From the NCBI GenBank assembly GCA_029211085.1, contig JARGFW010000030.1:1-34660 (forward strand): a DNA stretch of 34,660 bases. The letters run 5' to 3'. Of the stretch, positions 27,145-34,660 are shown in pieces. The notes under the pieces are model-generated. The model did no database searches, was not told where the DNA came from, and saw only the letters and a program-made list of their open reading frames with translations. The translations under genes and the position numbers were made by a program. The stretch's first letter is position 1, and each line of letters opens with the position of its first letter. Origin of the DNA: Deferrisomatales bacterium (GTDB lineage: Bacteria > Desulfobacterota > Deferrisomatia > Deferrisomatales > JARGFW01).

Positions 27145-28329
27145 TCAGCCCACGACCCGCTGCAGCGCCCGCTGGAAACCGGGCAGGCTGCGCTCCACCG
27201 TGTCGAAGGCGCAGCAGTAGGCGAGGCGGAAATGCCCCGGCCCGCCGAAACCGCTGCCGGGCACCGCCAGGATGTTCTCCTTCTGGAGTTCCCGGACGAA
27301 CGCCACGTCGTCGTCGATGGGGCTGCGGGGGAACAGGTAGAAGGCTCCCTCCGGCAGGCGGCAGTGGTAGCCCGCAGCGGTCAGGCCCTGGTGCAGCCGG
27401 TCCCGGTTGCGCTGGTAGAGGGACGTGTCCACGGACTGGCCCTGGAGGCGGGCCACGGCGCGCTGCATCAGGGCGGGGGCGTTGACGTAGCCGAGAATCC
27501 GGTTGGTCAGGGTCAGCGCCGCCACCAGGGTGTCCGCCTCGGGGATCGACGGGTTCACCGCGATGTAGCCGATGCGCTCGCCGGGCAGGCTGAGGTCCTT
27601 GGAGTAGGAGGTGCACACCAGGGAGTTGGGGAAGATCGAGAAGATCCCCGGCGGGGTGAGGCCGCCGTAGGTGATGTTGCGGTAGGGCTCGTCGGAGATC
27701 AGGTGGATCACCCGGCCGTACTCCCACAGCTTGCGCTCCAGCAGATCCCGCAACTGCTCCAGGTTGTCGCGGGAGTAGACCTTGCCGGTGGGGTTGTTGG
27801 GGGAGTTGATGAGAACCGCACGGGTGCGGGGGGTGATCGCCGCCTCCAGGGCGCCGACGTCCAGGTCGAACGCCTCGGTGGTGTCCACGGTCTTCAGCAC
27901 GCCGCCGTGGTTGGACAGGTAGAAGTTGTACTCCACGAAGTACGGCCGCGGCACCACCACCTCGTCGCCGGGCTCGAGGATCGCGCGGAATACCGCGTTG
28001 AGGGCGCCGCCGGCCCCCACGGTCATGATCACGTGTTGGGCCCCGACGACCGCACCCTGGTCCAGAGAGACCTGCCGCGCCACCGCCTCCCGCACCTCGG
28101 GAAGGCCGGCGTTGGGCATGTAGCCGTGGCACCCCGGCGGGTCTTCCTCCACCAGCTCCCGCAGGGTCTGGCGGAACGCTTCCGGGGGGGCCAGGTTGGG
28201 GTTGCCGAGGCTGAAATCGAACACGTTTTCGGCCCCGAACTCTGCCTTGAGTCGGGCGCCTTCCTCGAACATCTTGCGAATCCACGACGATCGTTCCATG
28301 GCTTGGCGGATCTTCGGTGCGATGGGCAT
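27145..28329 (-). CDS. Class I/II PLP-dependent aminotransferase
   Basis: This 394-residue fold-type I aminotransferase acts in the cytoplasm with pyridoxal phosphate. Seen residues: the FSLGNPNLAPPEAF opening, SPNNPTG (176-182), DEPYRNI with the PLP-contacting Asp213 and Tyr216, and the Schiff-base K244 in SYSKDLSLPGERIGY. The C-terminal FRLAYCC supplies the likely carboxylate-binding Arg. The substrate cannot be read from motifs. Its place next to the IOR genes suggests it may transaminate the aromatic or branched amino acid whose 2-oxoacid IOR uses. The alternative is a general aspartate-type enzyme. The ATG has AGAGGAA upstream. Confidence 0.9.
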   Translation of the reverse strand: MPIAPKIRQAMERSSWIRKMFEEGARLKAEFGAENVFDFSLGNPNLAPPEAFRQTLRELVEEDPPGCHGYMPNAGLPEVREAVARQVSLDQGAVVGAQHVIMTVGAGGALNAVFRAILEPGDEVVVPRPYFVEYNFYLSNHGGVLKTVDTTEAFDLDVGALEAAITPRTRAVLINSPNNPTGKVYSRDNLEQLRDLLERKLWEYGRVIHLISDEPYRNITYGGLTPPGIFSIFPNSLVCTSYSKDLSLPGERIGYIAVNPSIPEADTLVAALTLTNRILGYVNAPALMQRAVARLQGQSVDTSLYQRNRDRLHQGLTAAGYHCRLPEGAFYLFPRSPIDDDVAFVRELQKENILAVPGSGFGGPGHFRLAYCCAFDTVERSLPGFQRALQRVVG

Positions 28330-28418
28330 GGGCTTCCTCTGTGTGGGTATGGGTGGGCTGCGCCGCTACCGGGTGCCATCCGCCGACCGGGCGGGAGCCT
28401 CCGGCACCGCGCCGTTCC

Positions 28419-29582
28419 TCATTCGACGATGAACCGCGCGCTGGACGCCCCCAGGAACTCGAGGACCGCCCGGACTCCCGAGCCCAGCCGCGCCGGATGG
28501 CCCACCTTGCGCAGCGCGTACTCCAAGGTGGTGATGGCGGTGATGACCTGGATATCGTCGACGGTGCCCATGTGGGCGATGCGGAGGATCTTGCCTTGGG
28601 CCTGGTCCTGTCCGCCGGCGACGATGACCCCGAACCGCTCCCGCAGGATCTTCATGACCTCCCGGCCGTCGATCCCGTCGGGCATGCAGGCCGCGGTGCA
28701 GGCGTCGCTGGGGTGATCGGGGGCGAACAGCCGCAGGCCCAGGGCCAGGACCCCGGCCCGGGTGGCCCCGGCGAGTTTCGCGGTGCGCCGGAACACCCCG
28801 GCGAGGGTCTCCTCGCGGATGCGCCCCAGCACGTCGCGCAGCCCCACGATCAGGGTCACCGCCGGGGTCCAGGCGGTCTGGTTGTCCGCCTGCTTCTCCC
28901 GTTCGGTCGCCAGGTCGAAGTAGAAGCGGGGCAGGTCCGCCGCCTCCAGGAACCCCTCTGCCTTCTCGCTCCAGGCGATGAACGCCAGCCCCGGCGGCAG
29001 CATGAGTGCCTTCTGGCTGGCGGTGAGCAGCACGTCGATGCCCAGCGCGTCCATGGGCAGGTCGAACACGCCGACGGCGGTGATGCCGTCCACCACCAGC
29101 AGCACGTCGGCGCGCTCCCGGGTGATCGCGGCGAGGGCCCCCACCGGGTGGCGCACGGCGGTGCTGGTCTCGGTGGCCTGCACGTACACGGCGCGGATCC
29201 CCGGGTCTGCATCCAGTGCCCGGCGCACCTCTTCCGGGTCCACGGCCTGGCCCCAGGCCACGGGTACCTCGACCCCCTGGCAGCCGTAGGCGGTGAGAAT
29301 CTTGCCCCAGCGCTCGCCGAACTTGCCGCCGTTGACGTACAGCGCCTTGTCCCCGCGGCGCAGGAAGTTGGTGACCGCTGCCTCCATGGCGCCGGTGCCC
29401 GAGGACGCCAGGACCAGTACGTCACGCCGGGTCTGGAACAGGTACCGGAGCCCCTCCCGGCACTGCCCGAGCAGGGTCCGGAACTCGTTCTCCCGGTGGT
29501 GGATGACCGGCCGGGCCATCTCCAGCAGGGTCTCGGGGGGGACGGGGGTGGGGCCCGGAGTCAGCAGGTAGGTCTTGTCCAC
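28419..29582 (-). CDS. Class V aminotransferase (alanine-glyoxylate / serine-pyruvate type)
   Basis: The N-terminus YLLTPGPTPVPPETLLEMARP is diagnostic of the alanine-glyoxylate/serine-pyruvate aminotransferase group. SSGTGAMEAAV (60-70) binds the PLP phosphate, D165 in LLVVDGITAV contacts the ring nitrogen, and K191 in TASQKALMLPPGLA is the Schiff-base Lys. The frame opens at a GTG at 29591, but the GTG at 29582 is preferred because AAGGAG lies 8 bases upstream and the family starts here; length is then 387. Enzymes of this group can serve as the aminotransferase step of serine synthesis in some anaerobes, which would complete a serA/class V/serB route in this window. That is inference. Confidence 0.9.
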   Translation of the reverse strand: MDKTYLLTPGPTPVPPETLLEMARPVIHHRENEFRTLLGQCREGLRYLFQTRRDVLVLASSGTGAMEAAVTNFLRRGDKALYVNGGKFGERWGKILTAYGCQGVEVPVAWGQAVDPEEVRRALDADPGIRAVYVQATETSTAVRHPVGALAAITRERADVLLVVDGITAVGVFDLPMDALGIDVLLTASQKALMLPPGLAFIAWSEKAEGFLEAADLPRFYFDLATEREKQADNQTAWTPAVTLIVGLRDVLGRIREETLAGVFRRTAKLAGATRAGVLALGLRLFAPDHPSDACTAACMPDGIDGREVMKILRERFGVIVAGGQDQAQGKILRIAHMGTVDDIQVITAITTLEYALRKVGHPARLGSGVRAVLEFLGASSARFIVE

Positions 29583-29627
29583 GGGGCGCACTCCTTGCCT
29601 GAGGGGTGACGGGGAACGGGCCGGGGC

Positions 29628-30197
29628 CTACGCGGAAAACCTGCTTCCCCGTTCCAGGGCCGCCAGGTTGGGCGCCCGGAAGGACGGCGCACTGAGCCCC
29701 TCCAGGGTATCGCGCACCTCCTCGTAGGTGAACGGGAAGCGGTCCTGGCTGGTCGCCAGGCCGAGCAGCACCAGGTTCGCGGTCAGCGGGTTGCCCAGTT
29801 CCATGGCGATCGCGTCGGCCGGGCAGGGGCACACCTGTACCCCCATCCCGTCGAGGATCGCAGCCACCCCGGGGTCCGGAAACCCGCCCAGGGCTGGCGC
29901 GTTGACCACGCACAGGGCCCCATGACCGCCGTTTGCGGCGCGCAGGAACGGCAGGTTGCGGCTGGCCTCCAAGGCGTCGAGGCCGAGCAGCAGGTCGGCA
30001 TCGCCCTCGCGGATCATCGGGCTGTGGAACTCCCCCAGCTTCAGGTGCGAGACCACCGAGCCGCCCCGCTGGCTCATCCCGTGGTTTTCCGAGCCGAGCA
30101 CCGGAAAGCCGTGGAGCCGGGCGATCTCGGTGAAGATCTTGGTGGCGAACAGGGTGCCCTGGCCGCCGATCCCGGCGATGACCACCTGGTACTTCAT
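29628..30197 (-). CDS. iorB: Indolepyruvate:ferredoxin oxidoreductase beta subunit
   Basis: IorB is the gamma-domain partner of the thiamine-diphosphate enzyme that oxidatively decarboxylates aryl pyruvates to aryl-acetyl-CoA. The 189-residue product starts VVIAGIGGQGTLFATKIF, the family's GxGGQG loop. It continues with SENHGMSQRGGSVVSHLK (the typical GMSQRGG segment), FHSPMI and ADLLLGLDALEA. The ATG at 30197 overlaps the stop of the alpha-subunit gene (ATGA) and has AAAGGAG upstream, so the two are translationally coupled. Length is typical. It is followed after 45 bases by the class V aminotransferase. Confidence 0.93.
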   Translation of the reverse strand: MKYQVVIAGIGGQGTLFATKIFTEIARLHGFPVLGSENHGMSQRGGSVVSHLKLGEFHSPMIREGDADLLLGLDALEASRNLPFLRAANGGHGALCVVNAPALGGFPDPGVAAILDGMGVQVCPCPADAIAMELGNPLTANLVLLGLATSQDRFPFTYEEVRDTLEGLSAPSFRAPNLAALERGSRFSA

Positions 30198-33100
30198 GGA
30201 GTGGGCTCCTTTGCCGTTCGGGGCCGGATCGCCCCCTGGTTGCACACCTGGATGCACATGCCGCAGTCCACGCAGATCTTGCGGTCGATCTCGGCCAGGC
30301 CGTCGGGCTGGCGGATCAGCGCGGGGCACTCGAACAGCGAGGTGCAGTACCCGCAGGAGACGCAGGCGTGGGTTTCGGGCATGGTGATCGCGCTGCGCGG
30401 GCACTCCACCTGGCACAGCCGGCACGCGGTGCACTTGGCGAGGTCCACCCGGTAGATTCCGTCGGTCTGGGCAATGGCGCCGGTGGGGCAGGTGTCCTGA
30501 CACACGTCGCAGTGGGTGCACACCCCGCAGTTGTAGCAGCGGCGGCGGGCTTCGGCGGCGGCCTGCTCCCGGGACAGGCCGGCCTCCACCTCGGCAAACG
30601 ACCAGATCGCCTCATCGGGGGGCAGGGCGCGGGAGCGGTTGCGCGGCACCTCCGGGAAGTGCCGCAGGTTGATGGTGCGCGCCGGCGGCACCGCCTGGAC
30701 CCGACGGGCCCGGGGGGACGCGCCGTTGTGGTGGAACACCTCGGCGGTGATCCCCGGTCCCCGCACCAGGCGCAGGGCGCGGGGGTCGGGCACCTCTCCC
30801 GACAGCTCGCCGTGGATCGCCAGGGCGGCGCGCTTGCCGGTGTTGATCGCCCCGGCCACCGTGCCGTCGCCGCTGCCGGCGTCGCCGGCGCAGAACACCC
30901 GGGCCAGCCCGGTGCGCCCCCAGGCGTCGCTGGGCAGGGCGCCGTTTGCGGCGACCTCCGCGGCGCCCAGGAAGCCGAGCTCGGCCTCTGCGCCCACCGC
31001 CACCACCACGGTGTCGACCTCGCTCCAGAACTCGGTGGCCGGTTCGGAGCCCTCCCGGCCCAGGGCAAACACCTCGGCCTCCTCCATGCGGGTTTCCCGC
31101 AGCTGCAGCGCCAGTTTCCGGTTGTTGCCACCCTTGACGGCCGTGGGCATCGCCCGGAAGCGAAAGAAGATGCCCTCGGCCCGCGCCGCCTCCACCTCTT
31201 CGGGGATGGCCCGCATCCGCTCCACCGCCCGCCGGTAGTAGACGGTCACCTCGGCCCCCAGGCGGCGCGCCGTGCGGGCGGAGTCGATGGCGGTGTTGCC
31301 GCCGCCGATCACCGCGACCCGGCGCCCGATCTCGGGGGGCTGGCCGCGCCGCACCTGTGCCAGGAAGGCGAGTCCGGAGAGCACCCCGGCCTGGTCTTCC
31401 CCGGGGATCCCGAGGCGCCGTTCCCGCCACGCCCCGGTCGCCACGCAGACGGCGGCGAAACGGCTCAGTTCGGCCCAGGCGAGGTCCTGCCCGATCTTGA
31501 CCCCGGTATGCAGTTCGACCCCGAGGTCCGTGAACACGGCGAGCTCCCGCTCCAGGACACCGGCCGGCAGCCGGTACTCGGGGATCGCCCAGCGCAGCAC
31601 GCCCCCCGCCTCCGGCTGCGCTTCGAACACCTCCACCGGGTAGCCCAGGCGGGCCAGGTGGTAGGCGGCGGTGAGCCCGGCCGGCCCGGCGCCGATCACG
31701 GCCACCGCCGATCCGCGGCGCTCCCCGGGGCCTACGCTGCCCGCGGCGGAGCGCGCCGCGTCACCCGCGGCCCGCTCCAGGTGGCGGATCGAGACGGCGC
31801 CGTCGTACCCGCCGCGGTTGCAGGCGCGCTCGCAGGGATGCCCGCAGACCCGGCCCAGGGTGGACGGGAACGGGTGCTCTTCGTAGAGCACCGCCGCGGC
31901 TTCCGCGAAGCGCTTCTCCCCGCTCAGGGCCATCAGCCGTTCGATGTCGTTGCCGGCGGGGCAGGCCTCGGCGCACGGCGAGATCTTGTCCTCATGGCGG
32001 GGCAGCCAGTTGGCGTCCAGGGGCGTAGGGCACCCCGGGGCCCTGGGCACGGGGTCGTGACAGACTTCGACCGGCACCGGCTGCTGGCCGGGCCCGAGCC
32101 CCTTCATGCGGGTCACGCAGGCGTAGCGGCCGATGATCACCGCCACGCCGCCGTCCGGCTGGCGGGTGTGTTCCAGGGCCTCCCGCAGGGTCACCAGGAA
32201 GCGGTCTGCGTCGAACGGGTCGGCCTCCACCAGGTACTCCACCCCGCAGCCCCGCACCAGGGCTTCGAGATGCACCGGCCGGCCCGGGTGCCCGTCCACG
32301 GTGGCGCCGTGCTCGGGGGTGGGCTGCATGCCGGTCATGCCCACCACCTCGTTGTCGAGGATCAGCAGCACGAAGCGGGCGCCGTTGTAGATGGCGTTTT
32401 CCAGGCCGGCCACCCCCGAGTGGTAGAAGGTGCCGTCGCCGATGGTGGCGAAGATCGGCGGCGGGCCCCCCGGGTCCTGGGCGTAGGCGTGGTAGAAGCC
32501 CGCGGCCATGGAGATCGAGGCACCCATGTCGTGCACGGTATCCACACTGCCCAGGTTGAGCCCCAGGGTGTAGCAGCCGATGTCCCCCGGGAAGATCGCC
32601 TGGGGGTAGGCGCGGCGCAGGGCGTAGAAAACGCTGCGGTGACCGCAGCCCGGGCACAGGGCGGGGCGGCGGATGGGCAGCTCCAGGGCCGCCACCGCGT
32701 CGTGCAGGGCGCGGTCGCCCAGGGAGTTTGGTTCCAGGCCGACCCCACGGGCGGCGCCGCTGACGATGGTCTCGATGACCTCCGGGGTGAGTTCTCCCTG
32801 GGGCGGCACGTGCCCCGTGAACCGGCCCCACACCGGCCCGTCGCCGCGCACCTGCCCCTCCACCGCGGTGTCGGGTTCTTCCAGGACCAACAGGGTGCCG
32901 CAGCGCGCGCGCAGGGCGCCCACCAGGTCCTGGGGCAGCGGGTAGGCGGTGGTCAGCTTGAGGACGCCCACCCGCCCCTCGAGGCCCAGGGGGGGAAGCA
33001 GGTCGGCGAGATAGGCGTGGCTGACGCCGGAGGCGACGATGCCCAGTTTCAGATCGCCGTCGGGCAGGTCCAACCGGTTGCTCGCCCAGGTCTCGAACTC

Positions 33101-33766
33101 CTCCTCGATCGCCGCGAGTTTCTCGTTGAGCAGGGTGTGGAGTTGAAACCGGGCCTTGGGGGTCGCCGCCCAGCGCCGCGGGTTCTTCACGAACTGCGCT
33201 GGCCGCTCGAGGCTCACCACCGGGCCGCAGTCGATGGTCTGCTTGGCGTGGCAGAGGCGGGTGGTCGGCCGCAGGATCACCGGGATCTGGTGGCGCTCGG
33301 ACAGCTCGAAGGCGAGCGCCACCATATCCTTCGCCTCCTGGGGGGTGGTCGGGTCCAGGGTGGGGATCTTGGCGAAGGTCGCAAACAGCCGCGTGTCCTG
33401 CTCGGTCTGGGACGAGTGGGGGCCGGGGTCGTCGGCGACCACCAGCACCAGCCCGCCGACCACACCGATGTAGGCTGCGGACAGGGCCGGGTCGGCGGCC
33501 ACGTTGAGCCCCACCTGTTTCATCACCACCGCGGTGCGCTTGCCCGCGTAGGCCGCGGCCAGGGCGGTCTCCAGGGCCACCTTCTCGTTGGTCGACCACT
33601 CGGCGTAGAGGTCGAGGCCGAGTTCTTCCTTGTACCCGACCACGCCGGGCAAGATCTCCGAACTCGGTGTGCCCGGGTAGGCGGTGATGAACTGGCATCC
33701 GGCCTCGACGAGACCGCGGGCGATGGCTTCGTTGCCCAGGAGTACGCGGCGGTCGGCCGTGTGCAT
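30194..33766 (-). CDS. iorA: IorA fused to a GltD-like FAD/NAD(P) oxidoreductase and 4Fe-4S ferredoxin domains
   Basis: A single 1190-residue frame. Residues 1-590 are IorA: LLGNEAIARGLVEAGCQF, AYPGTPSSEILP, EWSTNEKVALETALAAAYAG, CPGCGHRSVFYALRR, and the thiamine-diphosphate motif IGDGTFYHSG ... ILDN. At about 595 it passes into a GltD/NfnB-like module. This has a Fer4-type entry (CAEACPAGNDIERL, RVCGHPCERACNRGG), a first dinucleotide fold VAVIGAGPAGLTAAYHLARL with EAGGVLRWAIPEYRLP, a second VAVIGGGNTAIDSARTARRL followed by VYYRRA, and VFCAGDAGSG. The last 120 residues hold about four Cys clusters (CGVCTHCDVCQDTCPTG, CTACRLCQVECP, CVSCGYC, CVDCGMCIQVC). The separate FAD/NAD subunit of phenylglyoxylate:NAD oxidoreductase is a functional precedent. 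An NAD(P)-linked aryl-pyruvate oxidoreductase is inferred. The start ATG 33766 has AAGGGAA upstream. Confidence 0.9.
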   Translation of the reverse strand: MHTADRRVLLGNEAIARGLVEAGCQFITAYPGTPSSEILPGVVGYKEELGLDLYAEWSTNEKVALETALAAAYAGKRTAVVMKQVGLNVAADPALSAAYIGVVGGLVLVVADDPGPHSSQTEQDTRLFATFAKIPTLDPTTPQEAKDMVALAFELSERHQIPVILRPTTRLCHAKQTIDCGPVVSLERPAQFVKNPRRWAATPKARFQLHTLLNEKLAAIEEEFETWASNRLDLPDGDLKLGIVASGVSHAYLADLLPPLGLEGRVGVLKLTTAYPLPQDLVGALRARCGTLLVLEEPDTAVEGQVRGDGPVWGRFTGHVPPQGELTPEVIETIVSGAARGVGLEPNSLGDRALHDAVAALELPIRRPALCPGCGHRSVFYALRRAYPQAIFPGDIGCYTLGLNLGSVDTVHDMGASISMAAGFYHAYAQDPGGPPPIFATIGDGTFYHSGVAGLENAIYNGARFVLLILDNEVVGMTGMQPTPEHGATVDGHPGRPVHLEALVRGCGVEYLVEADPFDADRFLVTLREALEHTRQPDGGVAVIIGRYACVTRMKGLGPGQQPVPVEVCHDPVPRAPGCPTPLDANWLPRHEDKISPCAEACPAGNDIERLMALSGEKRFAEAAAVLYEEHPFPSTLGRVCGHPCERACNRGGYDGAVSIRHLERAAGDAARSAAGSVGPGERRGSAVAVIGAGPAGLTAAYHLARLGYPVEVFEAQPEAGGVLRWAIPEYRLPAGVLERELAVFTDLGVELHTGVKIGQDLAWAELSRFAAVCVATGAWRERRLGIPGEDQAGVLSGLAFLAQVRRGQPPEIGRRVAVIGGGNTAIDSARTARRLGAEVTVYYRRAVERMRAIPEEVEAARAEGIFFRFRAMPTAVKGGNNRKLALQLRETRMEEAEVFALGREGSEPATEFWSEVDTVVVAVGAEAELGFLGAAEVAANGALPSDAWGRTGLARVFCAGDAGSGDGTVAGAINTGKRAALAIHGELSGEVPDPRALRLVRGPGITAEVFHHNGASPRARRVQAVPPARTINLRHFPEVPRNRSRALPPDEAIWSFAEVEAGLSREQAAAEARRRCYNCGVCTHCDVCQDTCPTGAIAQTDGIYRVDLAKCTACRLCQVECPRSAITMPETHACVSCGYCTSLFECPALIRQPDGLAEIDRKICVDCGMCIQVCNQGAIRPRTAKEPTP

Positions 33767-33838
33767 GGGGGTTCCCTTCGACTGGGGTGAGCGGCTGCGT
33801 TTGCCGGGTGGGCGAGCCGCGGTGGCGACCCGTGGCAC

Positions 33839-33874
33839 GACCGGGGCGGGGTCCGAACGGGCCCCGCCCCGGTC
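33839..33874. other. Strong GC hairpin between trpB2 and iorA
   Basis: GACCGGGGCGGGG and CCCCGCCCCGGTC form a perfect 13-bp stem with a 10-base loop, starting 11 bases after the trpB2 stop. No T-tract follows on the minus strand. It may stabilise mRNA ends or cause partial termination between the two genes. Confidence 0.5.
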
Positions 33875-33884
33875 GCCGTGGGGC

Positions 33885-34660
33885 TTAGGCCGCTGGCGTG
33901 GGCTGGCCCTTGATCGCCTGCCAGGCCCGGTCGAGTTCGGCCTGGGGCAGCTCGAACTCTTCGAGCTTCTTGGAGAAGAAGGCGTCGTAGGCGGACATGT
34001 CGAAGTGTCCGTGGCCGGAGAGCAGGAACAGGATGGTCTTTTCCTCGCCGGCTTCCTTGGCCTTGAGGGCGGCGTTGATCGCCCCGCGGATGGCGTGGTT
34101 GGACTCCGGCGCCGGCACGATGCCCTCGGTGCGGGCGAACAACACCCCGGCCTCGAAGCACTCAACCTGGTGATACGCCTCGGCGCGCAGCAGCTGGTCC
34201 TTCAGCAACTGGCTGACCAGCGGCGCCATGCCGTGGTAGCGCAGGCCGCCGGCGTGGATGCCCGGCGGCACGAAGCCATGCCCCAGGGTGTGCATGGGCA
34301 GCAGCGGCGTCATGCCGATGGAGTCGCCGAAGTCGTAGTGGAAGTGTCCCTTGGTCAGGGTCGGGCAGGCGCTGGGCTCGCAGCCGATCACGTCGATGGC
34401 CTTGCCGTTGATCTTGTCGCGCAGGTAGGGGAACGCCAGCCCGGCGAAGTTCGAACCGCCGCCGCAGCAGCCGATCACCACGTCGGGGTAGTCGCCGGCC
34501 ATTTCCATCTGCTTCTGGGCTTCCTGGCCGGTCACCGTCTGGTGCAGCAACACGTGGTTCAACACCGAACCCAGGGAGTACTTGGTGTCTTCCCGAGACG
34601 CGGCATCTTCCACGGCTTCGGAGATGGCGATCCCCAGGGAGCCGGTGGTGTCGGGGAACT
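33885..34660 (-). CDS. trpB: Tryptophan synthase beta-like protein TrpB2 (5' end outside window)
   Basis: Only the C-terminal part, about 258 residues, is inside the window; the frame is open to the edge. It reads [56 protein letters not shown] (the PLP phosphate-binding GGGSN loop), [29 protein letters not shown] and [13 protein letters not shown]. The YHGMAPLVS and SGHGHFD forms are those of the TrpB2 subgroup rather than of the TrpA-partnered TrpB1. TrpB2 enzymes make tryptophan from indole without TrpA, and archaeal ones have been reported to prefer O-phosphoserine as donor. Being next to IOR suggests indole or aromatic amino acid metabolism. The stop is TAA at 33885-33887. Confidence 0.92.
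   Translation of the reverse strand, partial: FPDTTGSLGIAISEAVEDAASREDTKYSLGSVLNHVLLHQTVTGQEAQKQMEMAGDYPDVVIGCCGGGSNFAGLAFPYLRDKINGKAIDVIGCEPSACPTLTKGHFHYDFGDSIGMTPLLPMHTLGHGFVPPGIHAGGLRYHGMAPLVSQLLKDQLLRAEAYHQVECFEAGVLFARTEGIVPAPESNHAIRGAINAALKAKEAGEEKTILFLLSGHGHFDMSAYDAFFSKKLEEFELPQAELDRAWQAIKGQPTPAA

Noticed and set aside
25810-28716. 968-codon plus-strand open frame
   Set aside because: Antisense shadow of serB and the class I aminotransferase, with no recognisable family.
30368-33790. 1140-codon plus-strand open frame
   Set aside because: It mirrors the IorA fusion on the other strand; the His-, Gly- and Val-rich translation is the usual shadow of high-GC coding DNA and shows no domain.

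Overview
The window looks like part of a high-GC chromosome from a deltaproteobacterium-like organism (Desulfobacterota, Geobacter/Deferrisoma-like). I infer this from the serA-hisZ-purA gene order, an NtrC-type sigma-54 two-component system, an OFA-family carboxylate transporter and an indolepyruvate:ferredoxin oxidoreductase (IOR) locus. No database search was possible, so all family calls rest on motifs.

Layout. (1) 1-4.8 kb: accessory DNA, visibly less GC-rich than the rest. It holds a Mu-like prophage fragment (coiled-coil protein, two small DNA-associated-looking proteins, a Mor-family activator, a short gpI-like prohead protease), then a small Cys-containing gene on the minus strand and an unknown 308-residue gene behind a leader with a terminator. 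The block lies directly at the 3' end of tRNA-Lys(UUU), a classic integration position. (2) 4.9-12.2 kb, minus strand: rne/rng, serA, hisZ, purA and tRNA-Lys, all housekeeping. (3) 12.3-15.6 kb: CCA-adding enzyme, a decayed pseudogene, a DUF481 outer-membrane protein and a tRNA-Gly(CCC) whose anticodon stem is mismatched. (4) 15.9-21.6 kb, plus strand: a regulatory circuit. A double-Cache histidine kinase and an NtrC-type regulator are followed by three copies of TTCGCA-N4-TGCGAA, a consensus sigma-54 promoter, and an OFA transporter whose frame is open back through a Cys-rich, kinase-less HisKA-like module. (5) 21.6-25.6 kb, minus strand: a three-subunit molybdenum hydroxylase of the xanthine dehydrogenase/4-hydroxybenzoyl-CoA reductase type, convergent with the transporter. 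(6) 25.8-34.66 kb, minus strand: trpB2 (cut by the window end), an unusual IorA-GltD fusion, iorB, a class V aminotransferase, a class I aminotransferase and serB.

How the parts may work together. Region 4 reads as an extracellular organic-acid sensor that switches on its own transporter through sigma-54. Region 6 looks like a 2-oxoacid/aromatic amino acid and serine metabolism operon, in which electrons from IOR-type oxidative decarboxylation could pass through the fused FAD/NAD(P) module. The strongest candidates for something undescribed are the in-frame HisKA-like/transporter arrangement with its three-site sigma-54 control region, and the IorA-GltD-polyferredoxin fusion.
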